DNA of 11,704 bases. It comes from an uncultured Lachnospiraceae bacterium (GTDB lineage Bacteria; Bacillota; Clostridia; Lachnospirales; Lachnospiraceae). Below, in pieces: positions 1 to 7,116 of the stretch (positions are counted from its first letter, which is position 1; each line of letters opens with the position of its first letter). Below the pieces are notes generated by a model. That model did not search any database, was not told the origin of the DNA, and was given only the letters and a program-made list of their open reading frames with translations. The position numbers and the translations under genes are program-made. The stretch covers positions 1 through 11,704 of the forward strand of contig CAKRLN010000053.1 of the NCBI GenBank assembly GCA_934359535.1, given 5' to 3'.

Positions 1-1431
1 CGGCTGCTTTTATACCGCGACCGTGCCGGTGTCAAACCACTCTTTTATACCCTTATGGACGATACCTTAATCTTTGGCTCCGAACCAAAGGCATGCTTTG
101 AATACCCCGGCTTTACCCCGTCACTTGATAAAAAAGGGCTTTTAGAGCTTCTTTCCATCGGTCCGGCCCATACATCAGGCTGCGGCATTTTCAAAGGCTT
201 AAAGGAGGTTCTTCCAGGCCATTTCCTTACCTTTTCCCAAAGCGGTCTGATCGATGAAGCTTACTGGGAGCTGCAAAGCTTCCCCCATCTTGAAAGCTAT
301 GCAGATACGGTTGCCCATACCCGCTTTCTCGTAGAAGATGCGATTAGAAGACAGATGGTATCCGATGTTCCGGTCTGTACCTTTTTATCCGGCGGTCTTG
401 ATTCAAGCATTGTAACCGCAATCGCTGCCAAATATCTGAAGAAACAGGGGCAGACCTTAAATACGTTCTCCTTTGATTTCAAGGACAATGACATCTATTT
501 TCAGTCCAACTCCTTCCAACCGGAACGGGATATCCCCTATGTGAAAAAAATGCTGACCTGGTATGATACGAACCACAGCTGTCTTGAATGTGATGAGGAA
601 ACGCTCTATCATGCCCTGTTTACCGCAGTGGATGCCAAGGATCTTCCCGGCATGACCGATGTAGATTCCTCCCTGCTTTACTTCTGCAGCCTTGTAAGCC
701 GCCACAATAAGGTTGCACTGACCGGGGAATGTGCCGATGAAATCTTTGGCGGCTATCCATGGTTCTACCGGAAGGAGCTCTTAGAAAAAGACGGCTTCCC
801 ATGGTCTTCGGATGTCACTCCGCGTATGGCATTTTTAAATGAAGAAACAAAAAAGGAGCTTGATCTTGCCGCCTATTCCCATATGCGCTACGAGGAGTCC
901 AAAAAGGAAGCGCCTCTTCTCCCAGACGAAGATCCAGAAGAGAAAAGCCGCCGCATCATTGGTTATCTCAATATCAAATGGTTCATGCAGACGCTTCTTG
1001 ACCGCATGGATCGCACCAGCATGTACTCAGGACTAGAAGCCCGCGTTCCATTTGCCGACCACCGCATTATCGAATATGTCTTTAATGTTCCATGGCATAT
1101 GAAATACAAAAACGGCGTGGAAAAAACACTGCTGCGCGATGCATGCAGCGAGCTTCTGCCACCGGAGCTTCTTCACCGCAAGAAAAGCCCTTACCCGAAA
1201 ACCTATCATCCGGGCTATGAAAAGCTTCTGATCCATGGCATGGAGGAGATCTTATCCACGCCGAATGCTCCGGTGCTCCCACTTATCGACCAGGAAAAAA
1301 CAAGGCAGTTCCTTTCTGCCCCTGCCGAATACGGAAAGCCATGGTTTGGCCAGTTAATGGCGGGGCCGCAGCTTGTTGCCTACTTTATCCAGCTCAATTA
1401 CTGGATGGAAAAATATCATATTACGGTGTAG
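1..1431 (+). CDS. asnB: Asparagine synthetase, glutamine-hydrolysing (class B), 5'-truncated by window edge
   Basis: The reading frame is open from the first base, so the true start lies outside the window; 476 codons are visible. The first residues (RDRAGVKPLFY) match the end of the N-terminal glutamine amidotransferase domain. The catalytic Cys2 and roughly the first 110-120 residues are therefore missing, judged against the usual family length of 550-630. The synthetase domain follows: the ATP-pyrophosphatase loop SGGLDSS at 388-408, then TGECADEIFGGY near 720-755 and DRMDRTSMYSGLEARVPF near 1000-1053. Known family reaction: aspartate, glutamine and ATP give asparagine, glutamate, AMP and PPi in the cytoplasm. 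The gene stands alone on this strand. Its TAG stop lies inside the 3' end of the convergent ABC ATPase gene (11-base overlap). No intrinsic terminator follows. The family is certain. A specialised paralogue, for example for peptide or glycan amidation, cannot be fully excluded. Confidence 0.95.
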   Translation, partial: RLLLYRDRAGVKPLFYTLMDDTLIFGSEPKACFEYPGFTPSLDKKGLLELLSIGPAHTSGCGIFKGLKEVLPGHFLTFSQSGLIDEAYWELQSFPHLESYADTVAHTRFLVEDAIRRQMVSDVPVCTFLSGGLDSSIVTAIAAKYLKKQGQTLNTFSFDFKDNDIYFQSNSFQPERDIPYVKKMLTWYDTNHSCLECDEETLYHALFTAVDAKDLPGMTDVDSSLLYFCSLVSRHNKVALTGECADEIFGGYPWFYRKELLEKDGFPWSSDVTPRMAFLNEETKKELDLAAYSHMRYEESKKEAPLLPDEDPEEKSRRIIGYLNIKWFMQTLLDRMDRTSMYSGLEARVPFADHRIIEYVFNVPWHMKYKNGVEKTLLRDACSELLPPELLHRKKSPYPKTYHPGYEKLLIHGMEEILSTPNAPVLPLIDQEKTRQFLSAPAEYGKPWFGQLMAGPQLVAYFIQLNYWMEKYHITV

Positions 1432-2122
1432 GGCCGGGCTGTAATACGTTCTTTAGTTTTCGGTCCACAAGCTCATACTGAGTTGTACAATAGGATGCCA
1501 CCACGGGATCATGGGTGATCAGCAGAATGGTCTTCCCCTGTTGATTCAGCGATTTTAAAAGCTCCATGATCTCCCTGGTCGTATTCCGGTCAAGTGCCCC
1601 GGTCGGTTCATCCGCCAGAATCATTTCCGGCTGATTGATCAATGCCCTTGCAATTGCAATCCTCTGCTTCTCCCCGCCCGACAGATTTCTCACTTTTTTA
1701 TCCGCATATCCTTCCATATGGAATAATTTCAGTATCTGTTCCACCTTATCTGCATTCTGAAAAATTCCACGGTTCGAAAATAACAATGGAACCTCCATAT
1801 TGTCCGCCACCGTTTCTTCTTCAATTAACGCAAACTGCTGCATAACAAATCCAAAGAATTGATTTCTTACCCGCGCACGTCTGGCATCCGAAAACGCTGC
1901 CGTTTCTTCTCCACACAGCCGGTAGGAGCCACTGTCTGGTATATCCAGACAGCCAATGATATGAAGCAGCGTTGATTTTCCAGTTCCCGACGGTCCCATA
2001 ATACTGACCATTTCTCCACGATGGACCGTAAGTGACAGATCTTCCAAAACAGTCTGTTTTTGTTTGCCTTTCCGGAATCCTTTCCCAAGATTACGGATCT
2101 CGATTATTTTCTCACTGCACAT
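1421..2122 (-). CDS. ABC transporter ATP-binding protein, MacB/LolD type
   Basis: A 233-residue nucleotide-binding subunit acting on the cytoplasmic face to power the two permeases encoded upstream. Visible motifs are Walker A GPSGTGKST (43-51), Q-loop Gln95/Gln96, signature LSGGEKQR (147-154), Walker B ILADE with catalytic Glu172, D-loop GALD (175-178) and switch His204 in LLITHD. The combination LSGGEKQR...ADEPTGALD is typical of the MacB/LolD/FtsE group, which works with FtsX-fold permeases. I chose the ATG at 2122 because it has a GGGAG ribosome-binding site a few bases upstream and the ABC fold begins directly after it (KIIEIRNL). The frame stays open further upstream, but those residues only mirror the preceding gene. 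The start overlaps the preceding gene's stop by 11 bases, suggesting translational coupling as the last gene of the operon. The substrate is unknown; export of, or defence against, a peptide is common for this architecture but is inference. Confidence 0.93.
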   Translation of the reverse strand: MCSEKIIEIRNLGKGFRKGKQKQTVLEDLSLTVHRGEMVSIMGPSGTGKSTLLHIIGCLDIPDSGSYRLCGEETAAFSDARRARVRNQFFGFVMQQFALIEEETVADNMEVPLLFSNRGIFQNADKVEQILKLFHMEGYADKKVRNLSGGEKQRIAIARALINQPEMILADEPTGALDRNTTREIMELLKSLNQQGKTILLITHDPVVASYCTTQYELVDRKLKNVLQPGPTP

Positions 2123-2720
2123 GATATCCCACTCCCTGCGAAACATTTTCCAGACATTGTAAAGCATCTTCCAGACTGTCAAAATCCTCGGCATCCACAC
2201 TGTCATCCTGTTCCACCACTTTTATTTCCAGTATTTTCTTTCCGTTTTCCTCAATGCCGCCATCTTTTCCATGAAAGCCCTGAAAAAGTGCTGCCTTTTG
2301 CTCTGCTGGCAGTATCCCATTATAGTAAAAGCAGCTGACCCCATTTTCGCTTAATTCTTCATCATAGACAAATGCATCCTCCGTATATACAAACATGGAC
2401 AAAATCTCGTCGATTGCATTTTGATCGGTGATCATCTTCCCATCAGCGGTATCATAAAACCGCAGCTTTACAACATGATAGGAATCCTTTGTCCCCCACA
2501 TATCCGGTCCCGGAGAGACATCCACCGTATCCTGATCCGTCGGAATATGAAAAAGCCAGTCACTCTCATTTCCATAGGTCGTTCCACTGGTCTTTGCCAC
2601 CGGTTCAAAAAACTGGTATACCCCATATCCTCCTGCTATTATGCAAATGATCCATATCCAAAAATGCCATTTTCGACGCATCGCGATCGATATCGGTTTC
2701 TTTTTGATCCTGATCCTCAT
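2112..2720 (-). CDS. Membrane-anchored extracytoplasmic protein of unknown family, in the ABC operon
   Basis: 202 residues that I do not recognise as a named family. A basic N-terminus (RIRIKKK...RRK) precedes one hydrophobic helix at about 18-37. A polar, acidic, Trp/Tyr-containing domain of about 165 residues follows and should lie outside the membrane by the positive-inside rule. There is no lipobox cysteine and no obvious cleavage site, so it is probably a type II anchored protein. The C-terminal part is rich in Asp/Glu (EQDDSVDAEDFDSLEDALQ). The gene starts 6 bases after the stop of the permease gene and overlaps the ATPase start by 11 bases, so it is firmly part of the transporter operon. 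It could be an accessory ligand-binding, adaptor or immunity subunit working with the permease ectodomains; this is inferred from position only. Met14 is an alternative start; Met1 is preferred for its upstream GAGGT and AGG purine runs. Confidence 0.8.
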   Translation of the reverse strand: MRIRIKKKPISIAMRRKWHFWIWIICIIAGGYGVYQFFEPVAKTSGTTYGNESDWLFHIPTDQDTVDVSPGPDMWGTKDSYHVVKLRFYDTADGKMITDQNAIDEILSMFVYTEDAFVYDEELSENGVSCFYYNGILPAEQKAALFQGFHGKDGGIEENGKKILEIKVVEQDDSVDAEDFDSLEDALQCLENVSQGVGYHVQ

Positions 2721-2726
2721 TTTAAC

Positions 2727-3905
2727 CTACACCTCAATATTCAAGCTGCCAATCTGCTCTGCCAGATTCGTTTTTTCTTCTTTGTATACAAAATACACAG
2801 TTATCGGCAGGATGACAAAAACAAGATATCCGATCAATGCCATCCCGATCCATATCGGATGATAATCACTGAAATAATTTTGCAATATTCCTGTCCGATA
2901 CAAAAACAAATATGCTGCCACAGTACAAAGGCACATAAAAATTGTCATTCTCACTGCTTCTATGCAAATTCTGTCCCGATGCGACATTCCATTTAAATAA
3001 TAAACGGTATACTGCCTTGTCATACGGACACATAACACGATATGACAGCACTGCATACAGATCACTGCAATCGCAAGATATAGCACAAAATAACAGCCCA
3101 TTGCATTGACAAGCAGTCTGCTTTGATCCAGAAATCTCCGGTTTCCGGCATCAAGCCCTGTCACAATTCCGGCATAGCCAAATGTTTCCTTTATCTGTTC
3201 ATATCCGACATCCTGATCGGTATACAAAATACTTCCCTTGCTGCAAGTCTGGGCATTTGCAGCAATACCCGCGCGTTTTACCGCCGTCTCTGGAAGAATC
3301 AGTGTATTTTCAGCTTTTCCGAGCAGTGCATCCGCCGTAAAATATCCTTCGTCTGCCGCATTAGAAAGCTTTACAATGTTCTGGCTCTTCCTTAGGATTC
3401 CGATCACGCTGCATGTGATCTGTTTTTTCTCATCTGCATCAACCGTAATCTGAAATTCATCCCCACAATGATATCCTGTTTCCTGCGATACCACCGCCGG
3501 TATTGGATCTCCTGTATCAGTTTCTTCAAACCATGTTCCCTGTATCAGCTCTGGATGATAATGCCTGATCAGCAGATCATTGTAGCATAATACCTCATAC
3601 TGTTCCTTTTCCTCTGCCAGAAAATAAACAGAAGCGATTCCCTGTATTACTCCGGTCTGTGCTCCACGTCTTTGTATCGATTCCAGAAGCTGTTTATCCT
3701 GACCTCCATAATAAGGATTCCGATACAGATAATATCCATTTTCCATATCAAGATGCGCCAGTTCCTGCGCTGCCGATCGGTAATACAGGAATTGACTGCA
3801 TGCAGGGGCAAGATAATAAACAGATAAAATAAGCGTTATCATCAAAAACAGATTGGTCAGTTTCTGTTTCCAGAATAATTTCCACGCAATATAAATATAT
3901 TTCAT
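2727..3905 (-). CDS. ABC transporter permease, FtsX/MacB-like (second permease)
   Basis: 392 residues with the FtsX/MacB layout: TM1 at about 16-36, a large extracytoplasmic domain at about 40-262, then three C-terminal helices at about 268-292, 316-335 and 351-373. The short cytoplasmic loop between TM2 and TM3 carries NGMSHRDR (305-312). This corresponds to the 'G-x-S-x-x-x-I' coupling loop that contacts the ATPase in this superfamily, here with Arg in place of the usual Ile/Leu. I chose the ATG at 3905 rather than the upstream ATG at 4016 because an AAGGAG sits 11 bases before it, the extra 37 residues merely translate the end of the preceding gene, and the N-terminus then reads as a typical permease (MKYIYIAWKLFWKQKLTNLF). 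It overlaps the preceding stop by 4 bases (ATGA). It most likely forms a heterodimer with the other permease. Sequence similarity between the two is low, so each probably has a distinct ectodomain role. Confidence 0.85.
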   Translation of the reverse strand: MKYIYIAWKLFWKQKLTNLFLMITLILSVYYLAPACSQFLYYRSAAQELAHLDMENGYYLYRNPYYGGQDKQLLESIQRRGAQTGVIQGIASVYFLAEEKEQYEVLCYNDLLIRHYHPELIQGTWFEETDTGDPIPAVVSQETGYHCGDEFQITVDADEKKQITCSVIGILRKSQNIVKLSNAADEGYFTADALLGKAENTLILPETAVKRAGIAANAQTCSKGSILYTDQDVGYEQIKETFGYAGIVTGLDAGNRRFLDQSRLLVNAMGCYFVLYLAIAVICMQCCHIVLCVRMTRQYTVYYLNGMSHRDRICIEAVRMTIFMCLCTVAAYLFLYRTGILQNYFSDYHPIWIGMALIGYLVFVILPITVYFVYKEEKTNLAEQIGSLNIEV

Positions 3906-4996
3906 ACAATCCCGGTCTCCTTCGGTTCGCAAAACAGACGTATCTGCCCAGCCGTTATGATCCATACTCCGGACATAGTCAAAATCCATATGCCAGCATA
4001 ATAAAAAATGCTCCATTTTAGCTCCAGTTCTGCCAGAAATCTATACGGTACAAAATAACTTTCTAGAATTTGAAAAAGAGCATACGAAACAGCCGATGCC
4101 GCAGATAACAGCACAACCGTCAACACGTTCATAAGCACTCCAATTTCTTTTCTGCTGCACCCACACAGGTAATAAATGTAAAAACGCCTCATATTCGTCT
4201 TTATCCAGCAAAAGAATAAATTCATGATTGTAATATAAGCAGCTATAAAAATTGCCCCCTGCGGCATACTTTCCATTGCCGCCGTCTGTAATGCAGCTTT
4301 TTCAAATCTGTCCGGTTCTGTTATATGGATACCCTTCCCATATTTTTTTATGATCCTTTTTATCTCTGAAATATCATCGCTCCGGAGCCTGTCTGAAAAA
4401 ACAATCTGTATCTGCTCGGATACAAACGTTTCCTGCATATAGGTCTCTATTGGAATAATGACTTCGTTGGCAGAAACATTTGTCTGCATGTAAGTTCCAT
4501 TATATCTTCCAACAACCCGATAGGGCTCTTCTGCCCCAGGCAGATCAATACTGCTTCCGAGCATATTCTCAAGAAATGCGATATCCTGCTGTGCCGTATA
4601 AAAATCTGACAGAAGCACAACTTTTCCACCTTTTTGCTCTTCGCTGTCAAAATACCGACCGTATGGGATCGTGATACGCAGCTCATCCTTTCCATACATT
4701 CCTATCACGCCAGCAGAATGGTCATATGCCGCCATTTCCCGAATTTCCGGCAGCTTTTTATTCTCCGTAACTTCTTTATAAAGTTCCTGCAACTGCTGTT
4801 TTTCCACACTTCCATCCAGTTTGATACTGCATGTTTCGCAATTATAAAATGCCTCCGTCAAATATATCATTCGGGCTCTTCCTGTCACAAACAGCATTCC
4901 GATCATTGCAGCTGTCATTCCTGTGATCATGATAAAAAAGGAGCCACCCCTGTGCCGGATGACTTCATAAACCGTTTTCCTGATAATTCGAAACAT
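3902..4996 (-). CDS. ABC transporter permease, FtsX/MacB-like (first permease)
   Basis: 364 residues, first gene of the leftward operon. TM1 lies at about 19-38 after an N-terminal amphipathic stretch (MFRIIRKTVYEVIRHRGGS), as is common in MacB and FtsX. An extracytoplasmic domain covers about 40-245, then TM2 at 247-265, TM3 at 288-311 and TM4 at about 329-350. The loop after TM2 contains CGCSRKEI (278-285), a good match to the GASRREI-type coupling motif of FtsX-family permeases. This motif is the strongest reason for the call, because overall sequence conservation in the family is poor. The ATG at 4996 has an AGGAG 9 bases upstream and lies about 45 bases downstream of a probable start of transcription. 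The product is a plasma-membrane protein paired with the second permease and the ATPase. Substrate unknown; regulation by the divergent LytTR system is inferred from the operator-like repeats. Confidence 0.85.
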   Translation of the reverse strand: MFRIIRKTVYEVIRHRGGSFFIMITGMTAAMIGMLFVTGRARMIYLTEAFYNCETCSIKLDGSVEKQQLQELYKEVTENKKLPEIREMAAYDHSAGVIGMYGKDELRITIPYGRYFDSEEQKGGKVVLLSDFYTAQQDIAFLENMLGSSIDLPGAEEPYRVVGRYNGTYMQTNVSANEVIIPIETYMQETFVSEQIQIVFSDRLRSDDISEIKRIIKKYGKGIHITEPDRFEKAALQTAAMESMPQGAIFIAAYITIMNLFFCWIKTNMRRFYIYYLCGCSRKEIGVLMNVLTVVLLSAASAVSYALFQILESYFVPYRFLAELELKWSIFYYAGIWILTMSGVWIITAGQIRLFCEPKETGIV

Positions 4997-5026
4997 TTTT
5001 GCTTTCTCCTGTCAGTCCCTGGATGC

Positions 5027-5056
5027 TTGACACTGTCTTTTTCTTAATGTTACAAT
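5027..5056 (+). promoter_or_regulatory. Strong sigma-A-type promoter of the LytTR regulator/kinase operon
   Basis: A perfect -35 TTGACA at 5027-5032 and -10 TACAAT at 5051-5056 are separated by 18 bases. A TG at 5048-5049 makes this an extended -10. The predicted start of transcription is near 5063, giving a leader of about 70 bases before the ATG at 5133. The transcript runs through the LytTR-like repeats. Called from consensus only. Confidence 0.75.
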
Positions 5057-5076
5057 ACCTCCGGATTTACAGGCAA
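5047..5076 (-). promoter_or_regulatory. Probable regulated promoter of the ABC operon
   Basis: Reading leftward, -35 TTGCCT (5076-5071) and -10 TAACAT (5052-5047) are separated by 18 bases; both are imperfect, as expected for an activator-dependent promoter. The LytTR-like direct repeats end 10 bases upstream of the -35, the placement known for AgrA-type sites at agr P2/P3. Its -10 shares bases 5051-5052 with the -10 of the opposing regulator promoter, so RNA polymerase probably cannot occupy both at once. Confidence 0.55.
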
Positions 5077-5080
5077 CTGC

Positions 5081-5117
5081 TTTGTTTTTAACGGTCAATA
5101 TTTGTTTTTAATGGTCG
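5081..5117 (-). promoter_or_regulatory. Tandem LytTR (AgrA-like) binding repeats
   Basis: Two copies of a 20-base unit (5081-5100 and 5101-5120) agree at 17 of 20 positions. On the minus strand they contain ACCATTAAA (5115-5107) and ACCGTTAAA (5095-5087), which fit the nine-base ACxRTTxAx half-site pattern known for AgrA/LytTR regulators. The spacing of 20 bases (about two helical turns) is one base shorter than the 21 of the agr promoters. They sit immediately upstream of the transporter -35 and between the regulator promoter and its ribosome-binding site. The regulator encoded next door has a LytTR DNA-binding domain, making it the natural binder. Confidence 0.7.
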
Positions 5118-5132
5118 AAAGAGGGATGAAAA

Positions 5133-5897
5133 ATGGGAAAACGATATACCATTGGGATTTGTGATGATGAAAAAATCTGGCTTGATCAGATCACTGCATT
5201 ATGCAGCCAGACCTGTTCCATGCTTCATATTTGTGCTGATCTGATTCCTTTTTCTTCCGGCAAAGAAGTTCTTCAGTATCAGCCTCCGCTTGATATTTTG
5301 TTTCTTGATGAAGAAATGCCACTACTCAGCGGACAAAAAGTAAAAGAAATTTTTGACATGGAATCCCGCGAGACAATGATTGTTTTTATTACCTGTCACA
5401 GCGAAATTCTTTATGATGCGTTTGGAAGAAATGTATATGGATTTTTACATAAACCACTCGATGCCTCTGCCTTCAAAGCCTTAATGCAAAAAATGCTGAA
5501 CCGGTTAACGTCATTCTCATTTCTTGAAATTCCAGACACAAATTCTTTGTACCGCAGACTTCCGTATGATACAATCCTATATATAAAAGCTGCCGGAAGC
5601 TATTCGACACTTGTCCTGAAAAATGGAGAGACCATTACCCTGCGCAAAGGATTATCCCGGTTGGAAGCAGATATTGACTACCGGTATATGCTGCGTATCC
5701 ATAAATCTTATATGGTAAATCTCAGACAGCCCTGCACGCTCCATCCTGCTGATCTGACGGTGATCATGGCGAACCATACCGTTCTTCCAATATCAAGACG
5801 CCGGAAAAAATCAGTCTGCGACCTGTATACCGAGATTATTTCTGAAAGGATGAACCACCTATGTTATATTTCACCAGAGAATTCAATAACATTTTAA
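5133..5897 (+). CDS. LytTR-family response regulator (AgrA/VirR-like)
   Basis: 254 residues. The receiver domain covers about 5-120: acidic pair Asp11-Asp12 in ICDDE, phosphoacceptor Asp59 in LFLDEEMP, Thr87 and the conserved Lys107 in HKP. A LytTR DNA-binding domain covers about 138-235 (YDTILYIKAAGSYSTLVL, then RIHKSYMVNL and LPISRRRKKS), the usual order for AgrA, BlpR and VirR. The kinase gene starts inside its 3' end (37-base overlap), so the two are co-translated partners. The ATG has a GAGGG seven bases upstream. By family knowledge, phosphorylation promotes binding to paired nine-base direct repeats; two such repeats lie directly upstream, next to the divergent ABC promoter. It probably activates that operon and may repress itself. 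The last 12 residues or so come from the overlap with the kinase gene and look like an unconstrained tail. No agrB/agrD-like genes are nearby, so 'agrA' would overstate it. Confidence 0.93.
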   Translation: MGKRYTIGICDDEKIWLDQITALCSQTCSMLHICADLIPFSSGKEVLQYQPPLDILFLDEEMPLLSGQKVKEIFDMESRETMIVFITCHSEILYDAFGRNVYGFLHKPLDASAFKALMQKMLNRLTSFSFLEIPDTNSLYRRLPYDTILYIKAAGSYSTLVLKNGETITLRKGLSRLEADIDYRYMLRIHKSYMVNLRQPCTLHPADLTVIMANHTVLPISRRRKKSVCDLYTEIISERMNHLCYISPENSITF

Positions 5898-7102
5898 TCG
5901 GAGTTTTACTGCTGCTTATTTTGTTCCACCAAAATATTATCTCCCGGAAAGCAAATTATTTTTCTGCCCTTATCGCCATATCCGCTACGCTTATACTATG
6001 CTTCCTGTTAAATTCTTATACTGCTTTTGTGATCCTCGATCTTGCAGTCTGTGTCATTTACTGTCTTGCTTTATTGGATTCCCCGATATGTGATCGTCTG
6101 ATTTCATCGCTTTTAATCTATATCTTATCCTCGATCACCTACCAGACTGTCTCTTTATGCTATTCCCTTTTTCCGGTTCCACATGCTCCTGCAAATCTAG
6201 AGCATACGGTTTTCCATATTGCAGCCATTGGTATTCTGTTATGCATACTGCTTATCTGTTATCATAAACAGTATATGATCTCACTTAACCGGAAAAATAA
6301 TGTCCTGCTGTGTATTTGTGCTGGTTATCTCAGTATTCTTATCAGCATTATCCACCATTTTTCCGCCCATATCAGCCAGCCGCTTTTCCTGCTGTTCAAC
6401 TGCGTCTGTCTGATTGCTGTTTTTGCTGTCATTTTATATCTGATTTCCTCCTCACAGCGCAACTATGAGAAGCAGCTCCAATATTGGCAGAACACCCAAC
6501 TGCATACACTAACTGCTTATTACGACCAGTTACAACAGAATGCTGTTCAGATACGGAAGATCAAACATGATATAACCAATCATCTTGAAATATTAACTTT
6601 GCTGATACAGCAGGATCAGTTTGCGGATGCCAGAAATTACCTTACGAACCTTCATTCTTATACCACGAAAACACCCCATACACTTCCTGACACCGGAAAT
6701 ATGCTGATCAATGCAATTTTACTCCAAAAAGAAATGGAATATCCTAGCATTTCCATTCAGCACAGCGGTCATGTGGAAGCCGCCCTTCCCATTACCGATT
6801 GTGATCTTTGCAGCATTCTTTTTAATGCTTTGGATAATGCTCTGGAATATTCTGCCACGAATCATTTCAAACAGATTACCTTTCAATATTACCAGGATTC
6901 ATCCGTCCTGATGTTTTTCATCACGAACTTTATAACTGCGCCTGTTCCGGTAGAACAATTGGGACATTATACCTCAAAATCACAAAAAGGACATGGATTT
7001 GGCATTTCGATCATCAAAGAGCTTGTTCAAAAATATCATGGAACCCTTGCATTCACGCAGGATCGGAATTCTTTTACTGTTAAAATACAATTTTGGAGTT
7101 AA
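5861..7102 (+). CDS. Sensor histidine kinase, AgrC-like GHKL (HPK10) type
   Basis: 413 residues. The N-terminal half is a membrane sensor with six or seven predicted helices (about 9-24, 33-50, 52-70, 80-100, 115-132, 145-160, 172-193) and no large extracellular loop, as in AgrC and ComD. A likely coiled linker follows (about 195-230). The H-box is IKHDITNHLEIL with His236 as the expected phosphorylation site. The ATPase domain shows the N-box FNALDNALEYS (Asn322, Asn326) and G-box KGHGFGISII (376-385), typical of GHKL kinases. A weak GAAAGGA precedes the ATG, which lies inside the regulator gene (37-base overlap), consistent with coupled translation. It should sense a membrane-accessible or peptide ligand and phosphorylate Asp59 of the regulator. 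The ligand is not identifiable here. The gene ends 14 bases before a transposase remnant and no terminator follows. Confidence 0.92.
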   Translation: MLYFTREFNNILIGVLLLLILFHQNIISRKANYFSALIAISATLILCFLLNSYTAFVILDLAVCVIYCLALLDSPICDRLISSLLIYILSSITYQTVSLCYSLFPVPHAPANLEHTVFHIAAIGILLCILLICYHKQYMISLNRKNNVLLCICAGYLSILISIIHHFSAHISQPLFLLFNCVCLIAVFAVILYLISSSQRNYEKQLQYWQNTQLHTLTAYYDQLQQNAVQIRKIKHDITNHLEILTLLIQQDQFADARNYLTNLHSYTTKTPHTLPDTGNMLINAILLQKEMEYPSISIQHSGHVEAALPITDCDLCSILFNALDNALEYSATNHFKQITFQYYQDSSVLMFFITNFITAPVPVEQLGHYTSKSQKGHGFGISIIKELVQKYHGTLAFTQDRNSFTVKIQFWS

Positions 7103-7116
7103 ACTTTACCTTAGCT

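Noticed and set aside
2123..2206. Longer ATPase start at 2206
   Set aside because: The extra 28 residues translate the end of the upstream gene in another frame, and a good ribosome-binding site precedes the ATG at 2122.
2421..2996. Open frames on the plus strand opposite the permease and anchored-protein genes, up to about 190 codons
   Set aside because: They lack ribosome-binding sites, show low-complexity His/Ile/Pro-rich sequence typical of antisense frames, and lie fully inside well-supported genes on the other strand.
3906..4016. Longer permease start at 4016
   Set aside because: It would overlap the preceding permease gene by over 100 bases; the ATG at 3905 has an AAGGAG and a normal 4-base overlap.
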